DNA of 64,000 bases from Petaurus breviceps papuanus (lineage: Eukaryota; Chordata; Mammalia; Diprotodontia; Petauridae). Position numbers and translations under genes: made by a program. Where the stretch lies: NCBI GenBank assembly GCA_028583685.1, contig JAMXIF010000222.1:3905346-3969345 (forward strand). The letters run 5' to 3'. Shown here one piece after another: positions 41,150 to 50,879 of the stretch. Numbering within the stretch: the stretch's first letter is position 1; the number at the start of each line of letters is the position of its first letter. The notes beneath the pieces are model-generated. The model made no database searches, was not told the origin of the DNA, and saw nothing but the letters and a program-made list of their open reading frames with translations.

Positions 41150-41835
41150 GGGAGACAGGAATGTAAATTCTCTCAGAGGTCTTGAAATGCCAAACTCCAG
41201 ATTTTTGCATTTCATTCTAGAAGTAATAGGAAGCCACTCTGGACTTTGAGCAGGGGATCATATGGTAAGACCCCCAATTTAAGAGTGTTTTATGAAGGAA
41301 GGATTGGAGAGAGGAGAGGCTAAAAGCTAGGAGAACAGTGAAGAGACTATTCCAGTCACCTAGAGGAGTCCTGCCTGCTCAGGGTCTGAGCCTGGGCAAT
41401 GGCTAGATGAGAAGAGAGAAGACACATATGTGAGAGATGTGGAGTGACAGTGACCCTGGCTTGGCTATTGACTAGATGTGGGGATGGAGAAGAAGGAAGG
41501 GTTGTGAGCAGTCTCAGGACCATAAAGCTGAGTGGCATCCTTTACGGGAATGGGCAAAAGTGAAGGAGTGTGTCAGATTTAGGGAGACAAACAGTAAGCT
41601 TTATTTTGGGGTGTGTTAACTTTGAGGTGCCTTTAGGGCAACCAGGTGGAATCCAGGTCCAATGGGCAGTGGGTAATATTGAAGGGCAGCTCAGGAGAAA
41701 GATCAGGACAGGAAATGTAAATCTGGGAGTTATCCACATGGAAAGATGACCATTGAACCACAGGTGCTTTTGAGACGGCCAAGATATCCGAAACAGAAAG
41801 AGAAAAGAACCTTGGACAAGACCAAGGGGAATGCT
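41150..41835 (-). mobile_element. L2 LINE, antisense
   Basis: 'ttcattctagaagtaataggaagccactctgg', 'gactattccagtcacctagagg', 'cagatttagggagac' and 'ctgggagttatccacatgg'. Confidence 0.7.
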
Positions 41836-41839
41836 CTCA

Positions 41840-42440
41840 GTTGGGGTTGGAAGTTAGGATGAATTAGGGGAGACATGGAGCAGCCAAACAGTGTAAATAA
41901 AATTTCACATTTTTAGGTTCTGCTCAGGTCTTCCCTTCCCCACCCTCCCCCACCCAAAAAAGCCCAAAATCTTCTCTTTTTCCTGCTATAATCTTGGCTC
42001 TTTCATGCCTTTTAGTGCCAAGCAACTAGAAAAAGATAACCATGGAATGGTTGTCCTTAGAGTGTCTTCTTGGACCTGATTATTGCCTCTCTGGACACCA
42101 CAGAGCTTTTTTCTCATCTTGAGCCTCAGAACAGTGAGCATCTATTAACCAAGGCATTTCTCATAATGTGGATTAACTTCTGACATACTAAGAGCATGTC
42201 AGACTAGCAGTTTATTAAAAAAAAAAAAACAATCCAAGGGCAGGGAGTCTGGGTTATGATAAGCAAGAGCCCTTTTTTGAATGGCCCTAGAGACTGGATG
42301 TTTGCCAGCATAGTTATTAGCCCAGGAGGCATGGAGTGGGAGAGGTTCTTGGGCTGGAAAACTAACATCATCAATCTTCCTTACTCTGTTCTACATAACT
42401 CTCTGACAAATGGACAAAGGTTCTCATTTTACCCACAGTA
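41840..42440. other. No recognised gene or repeat
   Basis: Poly-A run near 42216-42230. Otherwise unique-looking. Confidence 0.35.
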
Positions 42441-42444
42441 TTTA

Positions 42445-42860
42445 TGAAAGGTAGGTAGTGAAAAAAAGTAATATCATCATTTTACAAAGAAAGGAACTGA
42501 GTTTCAGAGAGTAATAATAATAATAGTATTTATGTAGCTCTTTTAAGGTTTACAGAGTATATATATATATATAAAATCTCATTTGCTTCTCACAACAACC
42601 CTGTGGGGTAGAATCTATCATTATCCCCATTTTATAGATAAGGAAGCTGAGATTGAGAGGATTACACAGCTAGTAGATTAAGGCAGGATTTGAACTCGGG
42701 TCTTCTGACTTTGTGTCCACTCTGCCACCTAGTTGTCACTAGAAGTAATTTGTCTGAGAGGCATAAAATTTAAAAGTGTCAGAAATGGGATTCAAACCCA
42801 GGTCTCCCTATGATTGAACTCCAAGGCTAATATTCTCTCTCTTCTACAGCACCCTAGATA
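42445..42860 (-). mobile_element. MIR split by a younger Ther-1, both antisense
   Basis: Outer MIR: 'cattttacaaagaaaggaactgag' resumes as 'aagtaatttgtctgag' and 'gggattcaaacccaggtc'. Inner Ther-1 (42512-42740): 'gtatttatgtagctcttttaaggtttac', 'atagataaggaagctgag' and 'tctgccacctagttgtc', with an (AT)n run at 42560-42573. Confidence 0.75.
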
Positions 42861-42864
42861 GAAG

Positions 42865-43255
42865 TGACAGAAAATGAAGCATTTGAAATGGGGATAGAAG
42901 CAAGAGGTGTTTTCCTGATAATGAGATAGGAGGCATGCCCAACAGGTAAACCACTATTAGTTACTTCAACTGGCCATTCACCAGCCTTTTCTAATTATAG
43001 AGATTCAATTGGTCCAATTAAAATCAGAAAGCCTCCTCATCTCATGGCTGAGCATTGTGAGGTAATTTTTTTCATCTATAACCACTCTCTAACACATTCA
43101 GTGAATCTGCAATCACACCTTATTATATGCAATTATTTGATGAATCTGTAATTAAGTGTTCTGAACTCATGGATGGCAAAAGCAATAGGGCAAACAATAT
43201 TTTTCAAGCACACAAGAAGCATGAGTACATTGGATGGACAGCTGGACAGGACCAC
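42865..43255. other. No recognised gene
   Basis: AT-rich, no exon signal seen. Confidence 0.35.
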
Positions 43256-43258
43256 AGA

Positions 43259-43390
43259 ACCTAAAATGTCAGAGACAGCAGGGACTTTACAATATAGACT
43301 CCAGAATGCCAGAGCTGGAAACAGCCTGAGGAACATGGAATGTCAGAGCTGGGAAGAACCTGAGAATGGAGACTATTAGAACATAGAATG
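43259..43390. repeat. Degenerate tandem repeat, three 'aatgtcagagctgg' units
   Basis: 'aaaatgtcagagacagcagg', 'agaatgccagagctggaaac' and 'ggaatgtcagagctgggaag' recur, as in L3-derived 'catagaatgtcagagctggaagggacc' tails. Confidence 0.6.
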
Positions 43391-43423
43391 CTAGATCATT
43401 CCACTGTTTCCTCATACAGAATA

Positions 43424-43533
43424 AGGGGGGGGGAGAGAGAGAGACAGAGAGAGACAGAGACAGAGAGAGAGAGAGAGACAGAGAGACAGAGAGACAGAGA
43501 GACAGAGACAGACAGACAGACAGACAGACAGAG
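43424..43533. repeat. (GA)n/(GACA)n microsatellite
   Basis: About 110 bp of gagaga, gacaga and (gaca)n after a short G run. Confidence 0.95.
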
Positions 43534-43859
43534 AACCTTAAGTAGCAGATCTGGAGATTCCTAGTCCTCAGATCCAAGCACCAAGCCACGTGACTTCTCC
43601 AAAACTCAAGAACAAAAGAAATCTATACTCTAAACACATCATAGTCAAATTCTTCCCCCAAGTGCTGAGTCTCAATTTGTGCTGAAGAGGGACATGAATA
43701 TTTACGTAATATCCCTCTGAAGGAGGCATTGGTTTTCCAAGTCACTGTTCCACTGTTCAGCACCACTTGGTTTCTCTGCCAACCCTCTGATCTACTCTGA
43801 ATCCATCATCTGTTCAAATTTCTGAACTTCCTAGCCTACCATTGCCCATCTTTCCAGTC

Positions 43860-44965
43860 CAGAAATCATAGAATCATCACATTTAAGTCTGGGAAGGGAC
43901 CTCAGAATCCACACCATACCTATAAAAAGAACCCTTTCTAAGACACACCCACCAAGTGGCCCCCTAACTTTTGTTCATGAACTCTAGGGCCATCATCATC
44001 CTGGCTGCCTCCTCTAGACACTCTCTGGCTTATCACTGCTCTTCTCAAATTATGAGATCCAGTGATATCTGAGGACAGCAGAGGACTGTGGGACTTTACA
44101 TTGATTTCTATTCAATTTCTTTCCATTCAATTCAGCCCAATATTCTAACCTATTGAGATCCTTTTGGATCTTAGCTGTTGTCCAGTGCATTAGGATTTCC
44201 TCCCAGTTTTGTGTTTTTATCTGCCGTAATGAGTATGGTATCTGTACCATTAGCCAAGTCATTGATTAATATGTGAAAAATATAGTGTCCAGCTCGGATG
44301 CCTGGGGTGCTCTTCCGGGGTTCACCTTCTAAGTTGGGATAGAGTTGTTAATGATCATCCTTTGGTTCCAGTCATTTGACAACTTCTATATCCATCATTT
44401 CTTATCCATCTATCAAGTATATTGTTGTTCAGTCTTTGTTTCTCCATCCTCTCCACAAGAAGAACATGAGGTATTAGTCAAATGCTCTGCTAAAATCTAG
44501 CTAAACTCTGTACATAGTTTTCTTCTGTCAAAAAGGAATTGAGGAGAGTATCTCTTAACCTGTTCTCAATGAAGCTAGGCTGATTCTTTGGGATCGTGGC
44601 TTTCCTTTCTAAGTGGTTACTGGCCATCCCTTTAATTATATACTCTAAAGTGTGCCAGGATACAGTCAAGCTCACTGGCCCACTGTGTGTAGGCTCTAGT
44701 CTGCTCCCTTTTTTCAAAGATCTGATTATGTTTGCCCCTCTCCAATCCTATGGTGCCCCTCCAGTTCCCCAAGTCTTTCTATGATCACTACCAGTGGCTC
44801 AGAAATCCTACCCATGACTCTTTCAGGACCCAAAAATGTAGCTCATCGGGGACTGGTGAATTGAACTCAAGCATAGTGAGGTGTATTTTTATACTCTCCT
44901 AAATTATTTTGGAAATTAATTTCCATTTAGCCAAATTTGTTCAGTCCTTACTGGGCCAAGAGCGT
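43860..44965 (-). mobile_element. L3/CR1 LINE 3' region, antisense, long
   Basis: 'catagaatcatcacatttaagtctgggaagggacc', 'gctgcctcctctagacactctctggc', 'attgagatccttttggatcttagctgttg', 'gccaagtcattgattaatatg' and 'gatgcctggggtgctcttccgg' are successive antisense L3 segments. Confidence 0.75.
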
Positions 44966-45194
44966 TCTCCTTGACAACATAAAAGCAGAGTAACTCAATT
45001 CTGAAGACTGCTCTCAGTTAGCATTGTCTGTTCACCTCCTAGGGCAGCTCTGACCTTTCCTTCTCTCTCCCTCTTTCCCCAATATGCCTTGCCCTTGAAA
45101 AAATAACCCTTTCTTTTCCCTGACCATACTCATTATCCTCAAATGCTTATAAGTTTTAGCACTCCGGTTTCTATCCTTACAGCATCATACTTGC

Positions 45195-45712
45195 AAGAAA
45201 AGTCTATCAATAAACACTTATTAAATGCCTATTATGTATCAGGGGCTGTGCTAAGTAGAAAAAAGGAAGCCTGCCCTCACAGTGCTTGCAATCTAATGCA
45301 AAGATAACAAACATGGACAACTCTGCACAGGATATATAGGAAATAATGAACAGAGAGAAAGCACTTACGAAAAGTTGGGAAAGGTCTGCTGTAGGAGGAG
45401 GGATTTTAGTTGGGACTTAAAGGAAGCCAGGGACGCCAGTGTTCAAGCGAAATAGTAAGAGCATTGCAGGCACGGGGGGCAGCCAGAGACAATGATGTAG
45501 GAGCGTTCCAGGCACGGGGGGCAGCCAGAGACAATGATGTAGGAGCATTCCAGGCATGGGGGGCAGCCAGAGACAATGTAGTAAGAGCAATACAGGCATG
45601 GGGGGCAGCCAGAGACAATGCCCGGAGTCAAGAGGGTAAGGACACATTTTGTTTGTGGAACAGCCAGGAGATTGGTGTCACTAGACTGAAGAGAACCTGT
45701 CAGGGGGAAGGC
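45195..45712 (-). mobile_element. L2 LINE, antisense, with internal minisatellite
   Basis: 'caataaacacttattaaatgcctattatgtatcagg', 'cccggagtcaagag' and 'aacagccaggagattggtgtcactag'. Confidence 0.8.
45459..45626. repeat. 42-bp minisatellite, 4 copies, inside L2
   Basis: Units start at 45459, 45501, 45543 and 45585; the key string is GGCACGGGGGGCAGCCAGAG. This is the L2 segment 'gcattccaggcatgggggacagccag' amplified in tandem. 42 is a multiple of three, so all frames show 14-residue repeats that are not genes. Confidence 0.95.
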
Positions 45713-45714
45713 AA

Positions 45715-46210
45715 TGTTTGTCCTTGGCTTTTGAAAAGCACCGATGACATCTCAAGGTGATGTCTTGACTTGCACATGGATTGGATTTAAGTGAAGCACA
45801 GTTGCACAAGGTTGTCAGCCTCACATTCTCCTCCAGAGTCATTTAAGTCCAGTGGCAGGACAAAGGAGAGGGTCACTGGTAATGGCTTGAGATGCAGTGT
45901 CTTCAATGTCTGACCAAGCTCTAGGCTCTCCAGCACCTGCTTCAGTCACCCTCAGGGCCATTGGAACAAAATATTCTTCGGGTCATCCACCCATTCTTCA
46001 AAGAGAAGTTTTCACGTGCTTGGGATAGAGACCCCACACACACACACAACTCGCCAATAGCCTGTAGATTACTCTCAACCTGGTTTAGCCTGTCTGCCAA
46101 AACAGTTTTACTGGAAAGTGGCAGATGCCCATGATACAGCTTCTTGGAGCCACAGGTGAGAGTTGGGTGCCAGGTAGACACCAAAGATGGCATGAGCATC
46201 TTTCAAGAGG
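45715..46210 (-). mobile_element. RTE LINE 3' region, antisense
   Basis: 'tgtttgtccttggcttttgaaaagcaccgatgacatc', 'cacatggattggatttaagtg' and 'cctcacattctcctccagagtc' match the copy at 18472. Confidence 0.6.
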
Positions 46211-46294
46211 GCTCAGCAATTCTCATACCAGAGGTGCTCATCCCCAGTAAATGGAGTAAAGTGTGAGATGATTGGAAAGTGAGAACGGGAGTAG

Positions 46295-46455
46295 ATTTTG
46301 CCAAATCTGCCATTTACTACCAGGGTGATCCAGGCAAGTCCCTAAACTCCTCTGGCTTCCATTTCCTTATTGGTAAGTTGATGGGGGCGGTGGGGGTGGG
46401 GGTGGGGGGTTCCATGACCCAATGTCCCTTCCAGCTCTGTGGTTCTGTATTTTTA
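46295..46455 (+). mobile_element. MIR-family SINE, sense, with G-rich insert
   Basis: 'tgatccaggcaagtccctaaactcctctgg' and 'cccttccagctctgtggttctg'. A GGGGTGGGGG run lies at 46383-46411. Confidence 0.55.
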
Positions 46456-46577
46456 TGTACCTTCCTCTTCCATGCTCTGGCTTTGATCTTCTACAAATGG
46501 TGTGTTTAATTTCTTGTTTCTTTTAAACTAAACTGGTTGATGTGTCTCCATGAGTCTCTTTGGACAACTCCTCAAGA

Positions 46578-46685
46578 GCTATGGCAGCTAATATTCCCAT
46601 CCAAGTACTAACCAAACCTAATCCTGCTTAGCCTCCTCTGGGATCAGACAAGATGAGACTTGTTCAGGGGAGTATAGTCACAGAC
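46578..46685 (-). pseudogene. 5S rRNA pseudogene
   Basis: The minus strand reads like 5S rRNA: 'gtctgtgactata' start, 'gatcccagaggaggctaagcagg' and 'ggttagtacttggatggga', the last being the exact loop E/helix IV hallmark. It has base changes throughout and lacks about 13 bases before the 3' end, so it is a dead retrocopy or 5S-derived insertion, not a gene. Confidence 0.8.
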
Positions 46686-46689
46686 TTTT

Positions 46690-46800
46690 AAAAAATCAAA
46701 GAATAATAACTGGGAATGATGTAGTGCTTTTAAGGTTTGCATAGTGCCTTGCATGTATTATTTCATTCTCTCGACATATTTGAGTAGGCACAGAAATGAG
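46690..46800 (-). mobile_element. Ther-1 3' part, antisense
   Basis: 'gatgtagtgcttttaaggtttgcatagtgccttgcatg'. Confidence 0.65.
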
Positions 46801-46859
46801 CAAACAGCATGGAAAGGGGAATTGAGAAGAGATCATTGTCATTTGAGGATCAGGTGACA

Positions 46860-47150
46860 GAGAAGTGATTATTTCATCTAGAGAAGAGAAGGAACAGAGG
46901 GGACTTCTTCCCCTATTTGAAGGGCTGCCACATGGAAGAAGGATCATATTTGTTTAGCCCCTGAGGGTAGACCTAAGCACAGTAGAAAGAAGTTAGAAAA
47001 GGGTAGATTTAGGCTGAAATCAGGAAAAACTTACTAACCATGAGAGCTTTCAGAGACTGGTATAGACTGCCTCCAGAGACAACTGGGTTCCCCTCCTTAG
47101 AGGCTGTAAAGTGGAGTCTGGAAGACCACTTGCTTGTTTCCCTCATCTGC
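46860..47150 (+). mobile_element. L3/CR1 LINE 3' region, sense
   Basis: 'ttgaagggctgccacatggaagaagg', 'gatttaggctgaaatcaggaaaaacttac' and 'ctccttagaggctgtaaagtgg'. Confidence 0.75.
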
Positions 47151-47289
47151 TCTCCCAGGAGTCTTGAGAGGGTCAAATGAGACCAGGTACCCAAAGTGTC
47201 TAGTGAAGTGTCGTTGATGATGATTATGAGCTTGGGGGAGGGCTTCTTGCTTGGGATGACTTCCAAGGTTCCTGCCCACCTACTCTGGG

Positions 47290-47970
47290 ATTTGGGGTTC
47301 TGTGAAATGTTAAACTGGTTGCCTCCTCTTGACTTCTGTGAGGTCAGACAGTTGGGTCAGTCCTGCAGACTCTCAGGGGATCCTGCTCATGCTGTGAACC
47401 TTCCTGTGCTGCCGCCATATTGCCTAGCATCTGGGGCCATCTTCTTCTAAATCAACCATGAGGAACGAGCGTGGATGCTCAGTCTAGACATGTTTGTTGG
47501 TGCCTACAGCACCGCTCACTCCAGACTGGCACAGGCTGGGTGTATCCCTAGCGCCTAGGGCATCGCTCACCCTGGCCATGGTCTCTAGTCTCACTTCACT
47601 TCTCGAAGGCCACTCCGGAGGACCGGAGGTCAAACCTTCCTTCTGCCACTTACTGTCTGCGAGTCCTTGGGCAGCTTGTCCACCCATGACCTGTTCTGAA
47701 GGGGATGTAAAATGAAGGGGATGAATGTCCTTCCTCTAACGCTCCGTGATCCTCTCTGAGCTTCGAATTCTCCTGAGGTCCCAGTCACCGCTCTAACAAA
47801 TCTCTTTTTGGATGGTCCCACACATACTCTTGCAGTCAGATGTCTCTCAGTGTCCTTTCCCATCCATCCCCTTGTTTCAGACCAATGTATGTCCAGAACA
47901 GGCCAGCTCATGCCCTCCTGGTCAGCCTTTTAGAGCAGCAATCATTTCAACAACCTCGAAGCTGTCCCTC
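47290..47970. other. No recognised gene or repeat
   Basis: Some MIR-like text near 47630-47720 ('ccacttactgtctgcgagtcc'). Nothing else recognised. Confidence 0.4.
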
Positions 47971-47974
47971 CAGA

Positions 47975-48110
47975 GACGAGGAGGGAGGCAATCTTCCTGG
48001 AGAGCAGCCAGGCCCATGCCTGTCTTATCCTCCACCATCAGGTGCCTTGATTCAGGGACCAGGAGGGAGGCAATCTTCCTGGAGAGCAGCCGGGCCGGTG
48101 CCTGTCTTTT
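47975..48110. repeat. 82-bp direct duplication
   Basis: 'aggagggaggcaatcttcctgg' at 47979 recurs 82 bp later at 48061, about 50 bp conserved per copy. Confidence 0.85.
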
Positions 48111-48209
48111 CCTACCTGTGTAGCTGCATAGTGAGTGCTATGAGTCTGAGTCTATCAATCACCCAGATTTATTGAGTGTGTACAGGTTAATACTTGAATA
48201 TGGCTTGTT

Positions 48210-48335
48210 CTAGTCTAGCTGTCTCTTCCACTAGAACATTGTTGGCAACTTGAGGGAAGTGATTGTCTCTGCTTTTCTACATATAATACCGGGCACATAG
48301 TAGGCGCTTAGTAAAAGCTTATTGACTTGATTTAA
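48210..48335 (+). mobile_element. L2 3' end, sense
   Basis: 'ggcaacttgagggaagtgattgtctctgc' and 'accgggcacatagtaggcgcttagtaaaagc'. A short antisense terminus precedes it at 48155-48190. Confidence 0.75.
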
Positions 48336-48399
48336 CTCAAGTGGGGTTAGAGCGGTGCCCTAAAATGACAGATCCTGGATTTTTGTGGGTGTCACTGGC

Positions 48400-48848
48400 T
48401 CCAGGCTTCCCAGAGGGATGTCCATGTCCAGACATCTAACGGGCCCTTGGGACATGCTTGCTGGCCGCCTGGTTGGTTTTGTTTGCAATTTGCTTTGAGA
48501 GTTGGAGTGAGAATGATAAGTTTACCAAATTTGTGGGTGAAGGAAAGTCTTGGGATTGGGAGAAGCCAATCAGGCACCCCTCTCTGGGTGTCATTAACAG
48601 AGATTAGCCTGCCCTGCTCTAAAGTAACATTCCACCCTGCCTTGTGGGTGAAGCTGAATAGCCCAGCCCCAGCCTGTCTGCTGCCCTCCGGCCAGCCACC
48701 TGCTGCCAAGGGCTCTGCAGAAAGAATGTCAACGCCCAGAGTCTTAGAACCAGCCCAGCCTTTTCCTGGTTCAGAGGGGCGAGAGCCTGCTGGGCTCTCC
48801 TACCATGGTCATAGGGGGAAGGTGGTGAGGGTCCTGTGAACCAGCAAG
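48400..48848 (+). promoter_or_regulatory. Candidate internal SLC4A5 promoter
   Basis: Repeat-free. It has a CCAAT box in 'gccaatcagg' near 48567, a FOX-type 'agtttacc' near 48519 and an HNF1-like half site, GTTAAT on the minus strand, near 48593. No TATA box is clear. An in-frame TGA at 48837-48839 precedes the candidate ATG at 48849. Function as a promoter is inferred from the alternative exon downstream and the SLC4A4 parallel. Confidence 0.3.
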
Positions 48849-48975
48849 ATGCCCACGGAGAGGATGAAGCGACTCTGTAAGTTCATCCAGAGGTCCCGAG
48901 CTGCTGCCGCCACGGCTGCAGCCACCGCCGCTGCCGCCGCTGCCACCACTGAGACCTCAGGTCATGTCTCTGGGG
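48849..48975 (+). CDS. SLC4A5: Candidate alternative first coding exon of SLC4A5
   Basis: An ATG with A at -3 opens a frame reading MPTERMKRLCKFIQRSR, then about 17 Ala/Thr residues, then TETSGHVSG. The in-frame TAG at 48981-48983 comes right after the last donor. Three donors, at 48877 (GTAAGT), 48961 (GTCATG) and 48976 (GTATGT), all leave phase 1 and so fit the acceptor at 52354, giving ...SPAAER. In the paralog SLC4A4 the NBCe1-A form (start MSTENV) begins at an internal promoter and joins the homologous SPAAER exon. The predicted form would lack residues 1-90 of the long form. The shared MxTE start is suggestive but too short to prove homology. The GCC/GCT repeat could be a chance open frame. 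No RNA evidence is available here. Confidence 0.4.
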
Positions 48976-49740
48976 GTATGTAGTACCTGTTCTGCCCAGC
49001 TTCTTCTCCAACTGAACCTCTCTTCTTCTGGGTGGATGAAAGCGTCTCCCTCCTCCCTCTCCTTCCACACACAGATGCTCCCCCCCCTTCCTCCCTTTCC
49101 CACCTTGCCATCCTCCCTCCCCTTCTTCCTGGTGCTTGGCTGGGAAACAAATGTTAATTGGTTGTAACCTGGATGGTGGAAAGAGACCTTGGCCCACAAC
49201 ACAGCAACGCATTCGTGGTGGTGGCAGCTGTTTGACTGTGACCTTGGCGCTGGGGACGGGTGCTGCATTGAAGGCCCCCGGAGACCACAGTGCTCCGATA
49301 TTCCAGGGAGAAGGTAATAGCCCAGGAAGGGACCCCTTCTCACCAGAGACCTGCAGTTGGTCCCTTTTGCCCCAGAGCTGGGACAATGACTTGCCTTCCT
49401 TGGCCACCTCTGCCCATATCCTCCGATGCCTGTTAGACTCGATATCTGGAGCCTCCTTCTCATTCTCGGCATCTCCAGTTCTTCACAAGAGTCCTTAGAC
49501 CCTTCCTTGCTCACTAGCCCAGTGGGTTGGGGACAGGTTACACGAGCAGAAGTCACAGTGAGCCCAAGGTCACAGAGGGCATTGGTAGTGAGGCTTGAAG
49601 TCCGCCCCCCCCCAGCTTGTGGTGCCTGTCCGTTACTATGCCAACTGAAATCCCCATCCCCCTCCTCCCCACCAGCCAAGACCTTTAGTCCAACTGGAAT
49701 GCAAGGGTCTTGTCCCGGAACCAGAACTAGCTTCTTCTTC
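48976..49740. other. Repeat-poor block after the alternative exon
   Basis: C/T-rich tracts at 49010-49130. A weak antisense MIR-like stretch lies near 49500-49620. Long minus-strand frames here lack family similarity and overlap the candidate exon on the opposite strand. Confidence 0.4.
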
Positions 49741-49744
49741 CCCT

Positions 49745-50505
49745 GCCCTGGTCAGATCACATCCAGAGTGCTGGGTTCAGTTCTGGGCACTGTATTTTAA
49801 CAAGGACGTGACAATTAGATAGGGACAATATAGGTCGGAGACCATGCCAAGGGCATAGGGCTGAAGGGACACACCTGCTCTCTTCTAATATTTGTTTGTT
49901 ATATACAGGATCAGACTCTCTCTGTTTTACCCCAGAAGGCAGGACTGGGGGTAAGGGGCCATAATGACAGAGGGGAAAGTTTGGAGTCTGGGTAAGGAAA
50001 CCCATCCTGATTGTGAGAGCTGTCCCAAATGGAATCGGCTGCCTTAGAGGTGGGGAGTTTCCCTTTCCTGAAGGTCTTCAGTCAAGGTTGGATAGAGCTC
50101 CTGTCTGGGATGTGATAGAAGGGCCCAGGTAGGGGCGGCCAGGTAGCACAGTGAGTAGGAGCACCGGCTTCAGTGTTGGGATGACCTGGAGATCGAATCC
50201 CGGGCTCAGACACTTAGCACCCACCCAGAAACACCTGACCGTGTAACCTTGAGCAAGTTATTTAACCCCAATTGCTTAGGGGTGGCCAGGTGGCTCAGAG
50301 AGTAAGAGCACCGGCTCCAGTGTCGGGATGACCTGGATCAAATCCGGGCTCAGATACTCAGCACCACACCCAGAAATAACTGGCCGTGTAACCTTGAGCA
50401 AGTTACTTAACCCCAATTGCTTAAAAAAAAAAAAAAAAGAAGGGCCCAGGTAGCCACAGGTTAGATTAAATGACTTCTGAAGTCCCTTCATCTCTGACAT
50501 TCTGG
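49745..50505 (+). mobile_element. L3/CR1 LINE 3' region, sense, split by a dimeric SINE
   Basis: 'cagagtgctgggttcagttctgggcactg', 'gagagctgtcccaaatggaatcggctgcc' and 'ctgaaggtcttcagtcaaggttgg', resuming after the insert as 'attaaatgacttctgaagtcccttc'. Confidence 0.8.
50133..50437 (+). mobile_element. Heterodimeric WSINE-like SINE, sense
   Basis: Left arm 50133-50278 (GATCGAATCCCGG, CACCCACCCAGAAACACC), right arm 50279-50437 (GATCAAATCCGG, CACCACACCCAGAAATAACT), then a run of 16 A. One 16-bp target duplication (agaagggcccaggtag) flanks the whole unit at 50117-50132 and 50438-50453. Arm order, arm-specific bases and junction match the copy at 26651-26955. Confidence 0.92.
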
Positions 50506-50597
50506 AATAATCCAATGCACAACCCCTCCAAAGCAGCTGGGTGATTCCACCATCACCATTTTAAAGAAGGTAGGAAAAAAGTCAAAATCCAGTTCAA

Positions 50598-50870
50598 AAG
50601 ATTTTTATTAAGCACCTACTATGTGTAAGTTACTATGCTAGACCCTGGAAATGCAAAGATAAAATCAGAACAGCCCCTGCCTTTTAGGGGCTTATATTCT
50701 ACCAGGGAGATGCTGGGGGGGGGCGGGGGGGTGGGATTGAAAGCCTCAGATTTGGAGCCACAGGGCCGCAGTCTGAATCCCAGATCTGGAACGTGCTACT
50801 TGGGTGGCCTCAGACAGTCAATCAGTAAACATTGCCTACTGTGTGCCAGCCACGTGCTTAGTGCTGGGAC
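50598..50870 (-). mobile_element. Two antisense L2 ends around a MIR piece
   Basis: 'tttttattaagcacctactatgtgtaag' (50598-50710), MIR-like sense text (50735-50812) and 'atcagtaaacattgcctactgtgtgccagcc' (50815-50870). A G run lies at 50713-50734. Confidence 0.6.
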
Positions 50871-50879
50871 TCAACTTCC

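Noticed and set aside
45406-45760. Frames with 14-residue repeats on both strands
   Set aside because: Produced by the 42-bp minisatellite; open in several frames at once, so not protein selection.
48957-49679. 240-residue minus-strand frame
   Set aside because: Overlaps the candidate SLC4A5 exon on the other strand; composition is low complexity (K/R/G/E rich), no known domain or splice support.
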